IMG/VR virus record: IMGVR_UViG_3300035670_012065
Coordinates: 1-64,000 of that record
From: a virus
DNA length: 64,000 nucleotides
Reading direction: 5' to 3' (one strand)
A program made the position numbers and the translations under genes. The notes beneath the pieces were generated by a model. It saw nothing but the letters and a program-made list of their open reading frames with translations. It was not told where the DNA came from and made no database searches. Shown here one piece after another: positions 1-10,156 of the stretch (its first letter is position 1; every line of letters begins with the position of its first letter).

Positions 1-2
1 AA

Positions 3-1280
3 ACTATTAATGCTGATGGTATTAAAAATTTAATAGCAAGAGAAAAAGCTATAGCAATTAGTAAGAATACTAGTGGCGAAATCCCTGAAAATGATTTAAA
101 AAATCTTGATCTTGAAGCAAGCAAAACCAAACTATATAGTATTGGTGCTGATGGAAAGAAAACAGAAATTAGTTCGGAGAATATAAAAAATCCCAAAACA
201 GTACAAGATGTTGAAAAAATAGCGCTTGTTCCAGAAAACTTATTTGAAAATAACGAAAAAAGACAGAGCTATCTTAAAGTTTTGTCTGATTATTTTACTA
301 GTAATAATTTGCCAGAATTTAGTGGAGCTGTCAATAGTTTAAAAACATGGTACGGCGCACAAGATTCTTTACTCAATACATCATTAGATCAGGCTCAACT
401 AGATAATAGATTAAATGCTATTAATGGCGGTGAAGGAGATGCTGTTAAAATTATAGAATCTAAAGCGGATTATGATCCAGCAAATATTTTATTAACTGGA
501 GAAAAGTATGGATCTCTTCCAGATAAAAATAGAATGATAGATTTAATTAAAGTTAGAAAAGAAGAAGCTAAAACTGAAGAAAATAAACAAAAAGCTGAAG
601 ACGCTGGAAACTTTGCTACTGGTGGTATGGTTTATGCAAGTGGGGGGAGATTGATCAATTTTCAACCAAGAGGCACAGATACTGTTCCAGCCATGTTGAC
701 TCCTGGTGAATTTGTAATAAATAGAGAGTCAACTCAAAAATATAAGCCAGTATTAGAGGCTATAAACAATGGTAATTATAGTAGAGGTGGAATAGTTAAT
801 TATCTTAGTAATGGTGGCTATTTGCCACTATACAGAGAAGGCGGAGGAGGAACACCAGCCGGATCCGGTTTCGATTTCACATCTTTTATGAATAATATTG
901 TAGGTTCAGTTGCTAGTAGTATAACACAAGCTTTCGACAAGGCATTATCTGGACTAAAACAATCAAACAATGCTACTAGTGGTGTATCTAATAATAACGC
1001 AGATCTTGCTAGTATTGATAATTTTGTTAACAGATTAAACAATATTGCTAATATTCTTAGTAATATTTATATACCTCCACAAATTACTATTACAGGAAAA
1101 CATGATGTTGTTGTTACAATCAACGGAGACACAGTTTTGAATCAATTACGACCAGATTTAGCTGGAATTGTTATCGCTGGAATAAAAGGTGCTTTTAGAG
1201 ATCTTAAGGCAAAGAATCCAGAAAATAATACTATTAATTTTGATGTAGATATTAATACAGGCATATTTGAAAATCAATAA
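3..1280 (+). CDS. Tail tape-measure protein, C-terminal part (5' end outside window)
   Basis: The reading frame is already open at the first base and has no stop until 1278-1280, so the gene begins upstream of the window; about 425 residues are visible. A TTG at 282 could be called as a start but is internal. The Gly-rich stretch with GTDTVPAMLTPGEFVINRES (about nt 690-735), followed by a second Gly-rich patch, is the signature seen at the C-terminal end of many phage tape-measure proteins, which set tail length and occupy the tail lumen. The N-terminal visible part is charged and probably helical. The last about 90 residues are Asn/Ile-rich and beta-like. It heads the tail module, directly before the fibre-like genes. 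The family call is fairly safe; the full length is unknown. Confidence 0.8.
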   Translation, partial: TINADGIKNLIAREKAIAISKNTSGEIPENDLKNLDLEASKTKLYSIGADGKKTEISSENIKNPKTVQDVEKIALVPENLFENNEKRQSYLKVLSDYFTSNNLPEFSGAVNSLKTWYGAQDSLLNTSLDQAQLDNRLNAINGGEGDAVKIIESKADYDPANILLTGEKYGSLPDKNRMIDLIKVRKEEAKTEENKQKAEDAGNFATGGMVYASGGRLINFQPRGTDTVPAMLTPGEFVINRESTQKYKPVLEAINNGNYSRGGIVNYLSNGGYLPLYREGGGGTPAGSGFDFTSFMNNIVGSVASSITQAFDKALSGLKQSNNATSGVSNNNADLASIDNFVNRLNNIANILSNIYIPPQITITGKHDVVVTINGDTVLNQLRPDLAGIVIAGIKGAFRDLKAKNPENNTINFDVDINTGIFENQ

Positions 1281-1281
1281 T

Positions 1282-4200
1282 ATGAATAAAATAACTAAAA
1301 TTTTTAATAATATAGGTTTTTATTGTTCTATAAATGATAATATCTTTGTGCCAAATAAACCTATTAATGGATATTCCGTATTAGATCAAAATGGAGTTGG
1401 ATACTATATTCCTTATTTAGTTAGAAATTTTACAGACAATTACAAATGGGAAATTGGGACCGGAGAAATTAAATATCGTGACGGCAATATTGTTGTTGAA
1501 AGACTTGAAATATCTAGTTCTTCCAACAATAATAAAAAGGTTAATTTCATAGGCAATCAAAATGAGTTTTATCTGTTTGTAAACAATGTTAATTTTAATA
1601 GTAGTTTTAACAATGTTATATTAAAAAATGATCATTTTAATGTAGATAATGTTACTAGTATCTGTTTAGTTGATAATAGTGAAAAAACCATAGACTGTGT
1701 TTTACCACCAGCAAACGACGCAAGAAATGTCGTGATTGATGTTAAGGCTTTAAGTTCTAATCATAATGTGAAGGTAAGATGTTGTGCCGGTGAAATATTA
1801 GGATCAACAAACGACTCAATCAGATTGGTTTCGGATGGACAGTCCTGGTATGTTATGAATAGTTTTGATGCTACTATTAATTTTGGAACCTTGACCGATG
1901 ATTCATCTTTTTCGTCTCAGTCTGTTCCTGCTGGCAACGAATATTCTTTTCAGTATAAAGATGGTAACGATTTTGCTGGATCAAATTTATATTGGAGTTC
2001 TGGCAACTCTAATAAATTATTATTGGGGGCAGATAACGAAAATAATGCCCACACCATTATCCCCACCTCTGGATCACAACCAACAATTTTTAATCAAGAT
2101 CTTCAAGCAAGTGATTTTATAGTTTATGGTAGTGGTAATCCTAATCGTAATTTATTTTTCGCTTACGATGGAAGAGTTGGAATAAATATTCCTAGTGGTT
2201 CTCGTCCGCAGACTATTTTTCATATTGTTAATACTAGTTGCAGCGAAATTTTACGGCTAGAAAATAGAACAACATGCCAACCGGCTAAATTAACAATTTT
2301 TAATAAACCATCAGGATTAGTAAATAATTCGGTTTGTTCTATACTAAATCTAGCTGGTAGAGATTCTGCTGGTAATCAAAAAGATTATGCTACTATCACT
2401 AGTATATCAAAAGATGTTTCTAGCGGTTTTGGAGGATTGGATATTAGCATATCTTCTGGTAATATTCAACAAAGCTTGATATCTGGGGATTTAAATAATA
2501 TAAATATCGGATATTCAGATAATAGAAAATTAAACATAAATAATAGTGATGGATCTATTTCTTTATCTGGCTCTAATATAAACGCAAGAGCTATTAATAA
2601 CGTATCAATAAATACTAATAATGCTTCTATTGATCTAAATAATAATAATATAGTATTATCTCATACCTCTTTGAATCTAGGTAACGGAACCATAGCTGTT
2701 GGAGGAAATACTACCTTTAATAATACTGTTAATGTTGTTAATAACATTAGATTACCAAATATAGCCCCAAGCAGTTTATTGAGTATTGACAGCGATAATA
2801 GAATTGTTCCTATTAGTGGTATTAATATTTCTAGTGGTAATATTGTTTTAAATAATGTAGCCTCAAATAAATTTTTAAGCTTAGACGATAACAAAAATAT
2901 TGTCGGATTATATGATTTAAATGATTATTTCTTAACAGAAAGAGATATCATCTGGAATAAATATGAATCTAGACCAGCAACAATATGTTTAAAGCAAGTA
3001 GTTTTTGATCCTGTTGTTCCAGCAGAAGAATTTTCTATCGGAGATCAGATAGAAATACAAACAGATAATATATTTATATATAGAACTATAGAAAATATTG
3101 TTTTTGCAGATAATAATATTTCTCAACTTTTATTAGATCAAAATGTAACATCAGAAATTACAAGCAATATTACTATTAAATCTATAACAAAAGGTGGATA
3201 TTTATTAATACAAAAAAATGTTAGTGGTGCCGTTAGCGACAGCACAAGCAATATCCTTAGCGTTAGACCAAATACCGAAACAGTATTTAATACTGCACAA
3301 AAAGATATAAACTTTACAGTTTATGGAACTGATATTAAACCAGCATTAAAAGTTCATGCAAATGTTGGTTCAGTTACTAGAGCTTCTGGAATATACCATA
3401 TTTTTGCTACAAGAGAAGATACTATCAACCCTATATTGATTAATAGCGTTGGTGCTGGTATTAGTAATACTTTCAGCACAGCTAATTACGCTTACAACCC
3501 AACAGACAACCTATTTTCTGCAAGAGTTTCTAATGTAGGATCTAATGGTAAGAGTAGCTATTATGGCACTTATGATCAAAACGGCAATGTTAAAGAATGG
3601 CTTGAATCAGAATCATTAGAGGAATTAACACAACAACGATATGTGGCTGGTGGATCATTTGATACTTTGGTCACTAGCGATTCTATAGGATTAAGAAGTA
3701 TAGAAAGTTTAATAGCTAGTAATAGTTATAATAATGTTGGTTTTAGAGTTGCTAGCTTAACTAATATATCTGACAATTTATCAGCAATTAATTTGAGTTT
3801 CATTAATATTACCAATCCAAATAATATAGCAGACACTAGTAGTATTTTGATGAATAATTCATTAACAACTTTAGACAATTTGGGAGTTGTGGATAAAAAC
3901 TACAGAATATGTGTTAATGAAATTACTAATAATCAATATATGACATTTTTGAATAGTATTGCTACTGGTGTTAACGATCCTGTTACTTCTGGACTTTATG
4001 ATCCTGGAATGAGCGGAACATTTGGAGGAATAGATAAATTATCTGGTGATATTTCTGTTTCATATTCTATTAAAAATAATATGACTAATAAGCCTGTTAA
4101 TTTTGTAAGCTATATTAATAGTTTACGTTTTATTAATTGGCTAGAAAATGGAGCACCAAGTAATATTGATCCTAATAATGCTGATGAAATAATAAACCAA

Positions 4201-4836
4201 GGAGCATATCAAATTTTATTAGCCGGTAGTAACTATTATATCAGTACTAATAAAAACAGAAAATATTTTCTACCATCATTAAATCAATGGCATAAAGCAG
4301 CTTATTTCGAATATAAAGAATCTGTTCTGGTTAGTGGATCTCCTGTTGTTACTATAGGAACAGAAGACCCTTATATAGTAGCCACAGAAAAATTAGCAGA
4401 TATTGGAGGACTATCAACAGAGATAACGCAAAATCCAAGACAAACATTAGCTAATTTAACAGTTAGTGGTTGGTTAGTGGTTGATAAAATTGTTGTTAGA
4501 GATGGAACTTTACGATCTAGATTACCTGATGGTTTTGAAGATCCAGAAAATCCTGATTCTGAAGATGAAGATTTTGGAAGCGAACAAAGTGTTGGTTCTG
4601 GATTATCTCCACCTCCGACAGGAGAATCTAAAAAAAATACATATTGGAATCCATCTAGCACAGTTATGCCAAGACTTGATGGTGTTTATGGAGAAAAAAC
4701 ACCACCTTTAATTCCCGATGGTACAGAAGAGATGTCTGATTTATCTTGTGATGATGATGAACTAATTGCTAACAATAATGTGCCTTTCTGGTGTGAGCCT
4801 AACGGAAAAGAAAAAGGTCCTAGATTTTATCCATAA
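1282..4836 (+). CDS. Large tail fibre/virion protein with permuted FGE-sulfatase-like domain
   Basis: 1184 residues from ATG 1282, two bases after the tape-measure stop; an in-frame TTG at 1267 is less likely as start. The N-terminal two thirds are Asn/Ser/Ile-rich and beta-like, with a fibre-type segment (VYGSGNPNRNLFFAYDGRVG). Residues about 755-1015 resemble the formylglycine-generating-enzyme/SUMF1 fold of the PEP-CTERM-associated type. The C-terminal FGE half (GNVKEW, GGSF, NVGFRVAS, nt 3590-3760) comes before the N-terminal half (NEITNNQYMTFL, PVNFVSYINSLRFINWL, FLPSLNQWHKAAYF, nt 3895-4320). The catalytic cysteines expected after GGSF are absent, so a binding rather than enzymatic role is inferred. 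The last 170 residues are acidic and Pro-rich. A segment around VRPNTETVFNTA is shared with the next gene. Confidence 0.65.
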   Translation: MNKITKIFNNIGFYCSINDNIFVPNKPINGYSVLDQNGVGYYIPYLVRNFTDNYKWEIGTGEIKYRDGNIVVERLEISSSSNNNKKVNFIGNQNEFYLFVNNVNFNSSFNNVILKNDHFNVDNVTSICLVDNSEKTIDCVLPPANDARNVVIDVKALSSNHNVKVRCCAGEILGSTNDSIRLVSDGQSWYVMNSFDATINFGTLTDDSSFSSQSVPAGNEYSFQYKDGNDFAGSNLYWSSGNSNKLLLGADNENNAHTIIPTSGSQPTIFNQDLQASDFIVYGSGNPNRNLFFAYDGRVGINIPSGSRPQTIFHIVNTSCSEILRLENRTTCQPAKLTIFNKPSGLVNNSVCSILNLAGRDSAGNQKDYATITSISKDVSSGFGGLDISISSGNIQQSLISGDLNNINIGYSDNRKLNINNSDGSISLSGSNINARAINNVSINTNNASIDLNNNNIVLSHTSLNLGNGTIAVGGNTTFNNTVNVVNNIRLPNIAPSSLLSIDSDNRIVPISGINISSGNIVLNNVASNKFLSLDDNKNIVGLYDLNDYFLTERDIIWNKYESRPATICLKQVVFDPVVPAEEFSIGDQIEIQTDNIFIYRTIENIVFADNNISQLLLDQNVTSEITSNITIKSITKGGYLLIQKNVSGAVSDSTSNILSVRPNTETVFNTAQKDINFTVYGTDIKPALKVHANVGSVTRASGIYHIFATREDTINPILINSVGAGISNTFSTANYAYNPTDNLFSARVSNVGSNGKSSYYGTYDQNGNVKEWLESESLEELTQQRYVAGGSFDTLVTSDSIGLRSIESLIASNSYNNVGFRVASLTNISDNLSAINLSFINITNPNNIADTSSILMNNSLTTLDNLGVVDKNYRICVNEITNNQYMTFLNSIATGVNDPVTSGLYDPGMSGTFGGIDKLSGDISVSYSIKNNMTNKPVNFVSYINSLRFINWLENGAPSNIDPNNADEIINQGAYQILLAGSNYYISTNKNRKYFLPSLNQWHKAAYFEYKESVLVSGSPVVTIGTEDPYIVATEKLADIGGLSTEITQNPRQTLANLTVSGWLVVDKIVVRDGTLRSRLPDGFEDPENPDSEDEDFGSEQSVGSGLSPPPTGESKKNTYWNPSSTVMPRLDGVYGEKTPPLIPDGTEEMSDLSCDDDELIANNNVPFWCEPNGKEKGPRFYP

Positions 4837-4849
4837 GGAATAATATAAA

Positions 4850-7357
4850 ATGTTGTGGTATAATATACTAAATCCAAGAGAATGGCCAGGAGTTAATATT
4901 AAAAGTGGTAACAATAAAATAGATGGAGTATATTCCAATCTTTTAAGTAGTAATCATGTTAGTTTTGCTGCTAGCGGAAGCATGTTTTTAGTAGCAAATA
5001 GCGGTATTAAATTAATAAGTCCATCGTTTGTTGATACTAGTGGATTTAGAGCAAATAGGATTTTATCAGAAAATTATTTTAAAATAGATAATATAGGAAA
5101 TATTATTCCGCTATACTCTGGAGCTAACAACGGTCTTTTATTAAAACTAGATGACAATACCGCCTATTCTACAAATATTATCTCCTACGATAGTGAAGAA
5201 GATGTACTAAGATTTCCTTCTGCTTCACCAGGAGCTGTATTATACTCAAAATCTCCTAATAAAGAAATAGCATCTTACGACAACATACTACTAAACCCGC
5301 CGTCTACTCAACAAGATGCGTCTATAGTATTAAGCGCTAAGGTTTTTGCTAATAGTGGCATAAACTTAGGACCAAATAATAATCTAGATAGCTATAAAGG
5401 ATTTATATTAACGCATGATGGTTCTGGAAATGTTGCGCAATGGAGACCAGCAACATATTTGAGAGAAAATTATGATACTCAATTAGCTTTTGATGGTTTA
5501 GAAAGAATAGGTATTAATTGGATAAGATATCCTAAAAGACCAGCAATATTGTCTAATGGAAAAATATACTTTTATAAAATCGATAGATCATGGTCTCCAT
5601 ATGGAGTTTTTTCTAGTCTAGATCAAATCAAAGAAGAATTAGGATCCGGCGAAGATACTCTTTGTGTCGAAACGGTCAAAGGAGATGTTGTTGTTGGATA
5701 CACTAAATTTGCTTTCGTAGAAAAAGCAGCTAGTCAACAAACCATAGACACTGGATTTCAAAATTTTGACAATAGAATAGATCCAGATGCTAGAATAGTA
5801 GATCCAGACAATACTAATCCCAATGAAACTGATGCTGCTTGCTGGGCTATAGATATAGCTCCAGAAAATCCTAATGGAATTCCAGATAGATCGCCCGGCG
5901 GTCCCACCAATGTTTTTGTGTTTTCTGTTACTAAGGGTGCTTATTTCCCGATGCAACTAGAATCAGAAGCAACAGGACCCATAACATTAAGGCATAATGA
6001 TAATAATATTTTGTCCGAAATAGTACAAAATAAAGACGATGGAACAGAATTAGACAATGCTATTCAGGTAAATCTTACATTTAAGCCCAGTACTGCAAAT
6101 AATATTAGTGTTAGACCAAATATTCATACGGCTTTTAATATGTTGGGAGAAAATATAGATTTTGTAATTTATGGCAAAGAAAATACTTTATTCAATAATT
6201 ATAGTTCGGTTTTTAATTTAAATGAAAATTTTATCCCACAAGGCTTGGTACCGGTCTTTAAGATAGATGCTACTATACCTAATAGTATAAGTGGGTCTCC
6301 AACTGGGATTTTTTATAGTAAATTTACAGATAGAGAAAAAACAAAACCCATAGGATGGAATTTTGACTATAGTGGTAAAGTATGTATAAAAACTCATGAT
6401 TCTTATGTCATGTCTTCTTTGCCAAGTGGAACAGGATTGTTAAATTCTTATGCTGACTTAACAGTAGATGGATATACATATAGTAAAGGACTAATAACAG
6501 AAGATATTTTTCTTAAGCCAATACCATCTTCGGACAATACTGGTAAATATGTTAGAAATGCATTACTTACTATAAATAATGAAGGACAAATTATTTCCAG
6601 AACTCCTAGAGTAAACCCTACCGTTCCAGATGCTCCTTCTGGTGTTGTTGGTATAAATAATGGATATGGCGGAATGGGAAACAATGAATATTCGATACAG
6701 TGGACACCTCCAGAAAATGATGGTAGATCCAAAATTATCAATTATATTATTCAATTTTCTTCTAATAACGGAGAAAACTGGACAAATCTTCCTACAGATA
6801 CTATAGATGTATTGAAAGGATTTCCATCACAAACATCAGCAACAATTTTTCAATTACCAGTATCATCCATATTCAGAGTAGCAGCCCAAAATGGTGTTGG
6901 TATAGGCGCTTATTCAGAAGCTACAGAGAATACTTTTGTTAGCAATACAGGATTGCCACAATTACCTACAAATTTTACAGCAACAAGAAATATAGATAGT
7001 TTAGATTTATCAGATATTTCTTTTTCTTGGTCTGCTAGCAATTCATGGGGATCATATGCTCCTAGTGGATATTTAATAGAAGAATCAACAGACAATGGAC
7101 AAATATGGTTTAATATTGCCTTTTTGGAATCAAATATACTATCTTATAATGAAACAGGATTAGATGGGGTAACTAATTATTTATATAGAATAAGCGCTAT
7201 CAATACTAATAATGGAAAAAGCGCATATAATTATGTATATTCTACCGGACTATTATTGATCGATCAAGACCTAGAAGAAGAAGAAAACAAGAGACAAGAA
7301 GAACTTAGTAATTTTGATTTTGGTCAAATTTTATTCACAGGAATATGTAGCATATAG
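4850..7357 (+). CDS. Tail fibre-like protein with two C-terminal fibronectin type III domains
   Basis: 835 residues; an AAGGAA ribosome site precedes ATG 4850, 13 bases after the previous gene. The N-terminal and central part is paralogous to the preceding protein: both carry a WxxYxxRPA-type segment and a VRPNxxTxFN segment followed by a DFxxYG or NFTVYG strand. Residues about 585-690 and 695-800 look like two fibronectin III modules. The first has a proline-rich lead-in, IQWTPPENDGRSKIINYIIQ and a VAAQNGVGIGAYSEA end strand. The second has SFSWSASNSW, GYLIEESTDNG and YRISAINTNNGKS. FnIII modules are common in phage tail tips and fibres, where they can contact host surface carbohydrate. The C-terminus ends in an acidic helix. 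The role as structural or host-contact protein is inferred from domain content and position. Confidence 0.6.
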   Translation: MLWYNILNPREWPGVNIKSGNNKIDGVYSNLLSSNHVSFAASGSMFLVANSGIKLISPSFVDTSGFRANRILSENYFKIDNIGNIIPLYSGANNGLLLKLDDNTAYSTNIISYDSEEDVLRFPSASPGAVLYSKSPNKEIASYDNILLNPPSTQQDASIVLSAKVFANSGINLGPNNNLDSYKGFILTHDGSGNVAQWRPATYLRENYDTQLAFDGLERIGINWIRYPKRPAILSNGKIYFYKIDRSWSPYGVFSSLDQIKEELGSGEDTLCVETVKGDVVVGYTKFAFVEKAASQQTIDTGFQNFDNRIDPDARIVDPDNTNPNETDAACWAIDIAPENPNGIPDRSPGGPTNVFVFSVTKGAYFPMQLESEATGPITLRHNDNNILSEIVQNKDDGTELDNAIQVNLTFKPSTANNISVRPNIHTAFNMLGENIDFVIYGKENTLFNNYSSVFNLNENFIPQGLVPVFKIDATIPNSISGSPTGIFYSKFTDREKTKPIGWNFDYSGKVCIKTHDSYVMSSLPSGTGLLNSYADLTVDGYTYSKGLITEDIFLKPIPSSDNTGKYVRNALLTINNEGQIISRTPRVNPTVPDAPSGVVGINNGYGGMGNNEYSIQWTPPENDGRSKIINYIIQFSSNNGENWTNLPTDTIDVLKGFPSQTSATIFQLPVSSIFRVAAQNGVGIGAYSEATENTFVSNTGLPQLPTNFTATRNIDSLDLSDISFSWSASNSWGSYAPSGYLIEESTDNGQIWFNIAFLESNILSYNETGLDGVTNYLYRISAINTNNGKSAYNYVYSTGLLLIDQDLEEEENKRQEELSNFDFGQILFTGICSI

Positions 7358-7368
7358 GAGTTTAAGTT

Positions 7369-7956
7369 ATGAAATTATTGTTAAAAAGACATCCACCAGA
7401 AGGAATTGTTTTAACACCAGAACAAGAAAACGCTTTTCCTTCTGTAGATCAGCTAGATGTAGGAGAGCTTGTAATTAATGCTGTCACTGGTAAACTTTAT
7501 ACCAAATTATTAGATGGTAGTGTTGTTGAATTTGTTAGTCAAAAAATATGCTTTGATCCTATTCCCGAAATATTATTTTTTTATGAGAATAATCCGATAT
7601 CGCCTCCTAGTTATTTGGTTAATAATTTTTGTTGCGCTGGAGGATTATTTACTATAGTTGTTGATAAATTAAAACCATCGCCAGCCGATTATTCTTTTAA
7701 TTTGACAGAATTAACAAACAATACTGTTAAAGAAAATATATCATTATCACCCCCAAGCTATACAACATATTCTGTTACACAAAATGACGAATCTATTATT
7801 TATAGAAAAGCGACCATACCAGCCAGTATATCTATCACAGATACAAACTATAATAATATTAGTTTATTTCAATTTAGTGTTTCTGATAATATAACAGGAA
7901 GAATAGTTCGTGGTGGTGAAAGAATATTAACCATTAAATGCTTAGAAGGTAATTAA
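7369..7956 (+). CDS. Small tail fibre/collar-like protein
   Basis: 195 residues with a strong AGGAG site before ATG 7369. Residues 25-55 contain DVGELVINAVTGKLYTKLLD, a motif widespread near the N-termini of phage tail fibre and collar proteins (GELxINxxxGKLYxK). The rest is beta-like with an unusual FCCAGG pair and a single Cys near the C-terminus (TIKC). Its stop overlaps the next start (TAATG), which suggests translational coupling. It is probably a fibre or adaptor component of the tail tip; no enzymatic motif is seen. Confidence 0.5.
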   Translation: MKLLLKRHPPEGIVLTPEQENAFPSVDQLDVGELVINAVTGKLYTKLLDGSVVEFVSQKICFDPIPEILFFYENNPISPPSYLVNNFCCAGGLFTIVVDKLKPSPADYSFNLTELTNNTVKENISLSPPSYTTYSVTQNDESIIYRKATIPASISITDTNYNNISLFQFSVSDNITGRIVRGGERILTIKCLEGN

Positions 7957-8906
7957 TGAGCACAACAGAATCACAAGATCTAAAAAGAATAACAGTTTCG
8001 TTAGAGGAGGGAGACAAAGGTTTTCTACTAACATTTCCTCCGCCTCCATCAGGGTCTGTGGCCATAAAAGATCGATACGTTTTTGAATTTGATACTGTGT
8101 TTAAACTACCATTAGATCCACAATCCACAATTATTTTTAATCCTGATAACGACAATAATCCTTCAAAAGAAAGATACCTACAATCTTCTGTTGAGATTAG
8201 CCCACAAATTGGCATAGCTATTAAATCTATACATAAAGCAGAAACACAAACATTGGTTAGATTACAAATTAAAGATATATATAATAATGTATTATACACA
8301 GACTATATCTTAGTTATATGTTCTCCTCAAAGAACTTTCACTTTAAGGGGATCTATTATTGCTGGATCGAGTATAGAAGGAATAGGCAATAATAATGGCC
8401 GTATACTAAGAATAGATACTGGAGAAGATTCTATCAACACAGCATCTCAAATTTTAACAAGAATGAGGGTTACTGGGCCAGGAATACCAACAGATACTAT
8501 AGTGACAGTGGGCTCTTTTAAAGACGATAATAGATCAGATGTTGAATTATTACCATTTTTTATTCTGGCTGGAGCAGGAGTTAATGATACTGCTAGAGGA
8601 CTGTATACCTTCACACAAATTTCGTCATGTCCGTCACCAGAAGATTTAAAAGAAATACAATTCAATAATAGATTTTTGGTATTGGATAAAAATAATAATT
8701 GGTCTTATTTTTTTAGAGAAAAATTAGTTGCTCAATTTATTCCAAAAACAAATATTAGTAATTATGAAGAAATAGCCATTTTGTTAGAAATTAAAAATTT
8801 TGACGCTTTAATAAGAGAAAACTCATTTTCAAATATACCAAATATATCACTGGTATTAGCTGGAGGCAGAGTCATTGGTGATAGTTTCTGCATAGAGGAA
8901 TTTTAA
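7956..8906 (+). CDS. Predicted virion protein, unknown function
   Basis: 316 residues, start ATG overlapping the previous stop codon. The composition (Ile/Asn/Ser-rich, low Cys, alternating hydrophobic residues) suggests an all-beta virion protein. No family is recognised. A short region around residues 125-215 has Gly-rich turns (GSIIAGSSIEGIGNNNGR). It lies between the small fibre protein and the cysteine-repeat genes, all on the same strand, so a tail-tip or fibre role is inferred from context only. Confidence 0.45.
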   Translation: MSTTESQDLKRITVSLEEGDKGFLLTFPPPPSGSVAIKDRYVFEFDTVFKLPLDPQSTIIFNPDNDNNPSKERYLQSSVEISPQIGIAIKSIHKAETQTLVRLQIKDIYNNVLYTDYILVICSPQRTFTLRGSIIAGSSIEGIGNNNGRILRIDTGEDSINTASQILTRMRVTGPGIPTDTIVTVGSFKDDNRSDVELLPFFILAGAGVNDTARGLYTFTQISSCPSPEDLKEIQFNNRFLVLDKNNNWSYFFREKLVAQFIPKTNISNYEEIAILLEIKNFDALIRENSFSNIPNISLVLAGGRVIGDSFCIEEF

Positions 8907-8922
8907 TTGGTGTATTATATAG

Positions 8923-8940
8923 TAAAATAATATTATTTTA
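8923..8940. repeat. 18-bp perfect AT palindrome in an intergenic gap
   Basis: TAAAATAAT followed directly by its reverse complement ATTATTTTA, within the 44-base gap between two plus-strand genes, one of the few non-coding gaps in the tail module. It could form a cruciform, act as a weak transcript end, or be a chance result of AT-richness. No GC stem or T-tract is present, so a classical terminator is not claimed. Confidence 0.4.
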
Positions 8941-8950
8941 TGGATTTTCT

Positions 8951-10156
8951 ATGATCATAGATAAAAAATTTACACTAATAACATATGTTGGGTCCAAACC
9001 ATTAAATTTAATGGCAAAAGACGCAGACATAGCAAGCGACCCTGTAAAAAATAATGAGTGGGATAGACTGATGCAGTCTATAGACACCATATATGGTAGT
9101 CAAAATATTGATGATACCATACCGGTTTTTTGGACCAGAAGATTTTCTATCAACGATAGATTTGGGAATACTTCCTATAGATATGCCGCTCATCCAGAAA
9201 GTACATTAAAACAATTGGATTCTAAAATAGCATATTATTGTATATTAAGAGATACATCTTTAGCCCCCATAAGAATACCAGCACATGGCACTTTGGTATT
9301 AGGATACTCTGATGATACTGATCTTCCATACGTTTTTCCACCATTAGAAGATTCTACATTAGATAAAGAATCTTTTAAATATTCTTTTAAACCACAAATT
9401 ATTAATCTTAAGCCTTTTGAAACCTATACCTATATTTGGAAAGTAATATCTAGTAATTGGCCAGTTGCAACAAATGCTATATCTGGCATACTAAAACCAG
9501 CATCTCCCACAGGCACCATTAATACTACTATGGCATTTTGTCCTACAACAGGATTATGCTCAGACAAAACACTTAGCTATACACTACCAGGAGAATGTTC
9601 ACTAGAGACTTTGGATAATCCATATATTACTTTGCAGTTATCAATAACATCATCATCTGCATCTATTTCGGCCGAATCTCTTAGTGATCCATTTACTATT
9701 ACTTGTGATGACTGTTTACCAAAACCCAAAATTTTTATAGAAAGTATTAGCAATACAAATGTAGTTGAGCCAGAATCAGACGACGCCCCTACTCCATATT
9801 TTGATTTTAAGCTTAATTTTAATAATTTAGAAATGGATCAAGAATATTCTTACAGTATTAATACTGTTTATTCTGAGTGGCCGATTGTTTTTAGTTCACC
9901 TGTTAGTGGATCTTTTGTTGTAAAATCTTCTAGTCCACCTCCTGTGTTTGGTAAACTATTCTTTTGTCCAGCAACTGGTTTGTGTATACCGAATAGTGAT
10001 AATATTCCCAATTACACTATACCAAACTATCCTAAATTTTTGACCAGCGATTTTGTTCATAATATAACTTTGCAAGCCTCATTAACTTATACTAATAATT
10101 GTATTAATTCTGTATTTAATAGCGATCTAACAACAATAACATATAAAAAATCATGA
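8951..10156 (+). CDS. Virion protein with two cysteine-motif repeat domains (first of three such genes)
   Basis: 401 residues. The first about 130 residues (WDRLMQSIDTIYG, then VFWTRRF) form a distinct N-terminal domain. From about residue 140 there are two copies of a beta-sandwich-like repeat also found in the next two genes. Each has an aromatic-rich strand (ETYTYIWKV), a WPV/WPI strand, SGxL or SGSF, then FC-x5-C and, in copy 1 only, a CDDCLPKP end. Copy 2 lacks the final CxxC and ends with the protein. The neighbours and repeat build suggest an extended fibre or tail-surface protein. No known family is recognised. No ribosome site is obvious before ATG 8951. Confidence 0.5.
   Translation: MIIDKKFTLITYVGSKPLNLMAKDADIASDPVKNNEWDRLMQSIDTIYGSQNIDDTIPVFWTRRFSINDRFGNTSYRYAAHPESTLKQLDSKIAYYCILRDTSLAPIRIPAHGTLVLGYSDDTDLPYVFPPLEDSTLDKESFKYSFKPQIINLKPFETYTYIWKVISSNWPVATNAISGILKPASPTGTINTTMAFCPTTGLCSDKTLSYTLPGECSLETLDNPYITLQLSITSSSASISAESLSDPFTITCDDCLPKPKIFIESISNTNVVEPESDDAPTPYFDFKLNFNNLEMDQEYSYSINTVYSEWPIVFSSPVSGSFVVKSSSPPPVFGKLFFCPATGLCIPNSDNIPNYTIPNYPKFLTSDFVHNITLQASLTYTNNCINSVFNSDLTTITYKKS

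Noticed and set aside
282-1280. TTG 282 as start of the first gene
   Set aside because: The frame is open to the window edge, and the sequence before 282 has the same composition, so the gene is simply cut by the window.
3540-4330. Diversity-generating retroelement target in the FGE-like domain
   Set aside because: FGE folds are common targets, but no reverse transcriptase gene and no template/variable repeat pair were found in the window. A partner outside cannot be excluded.
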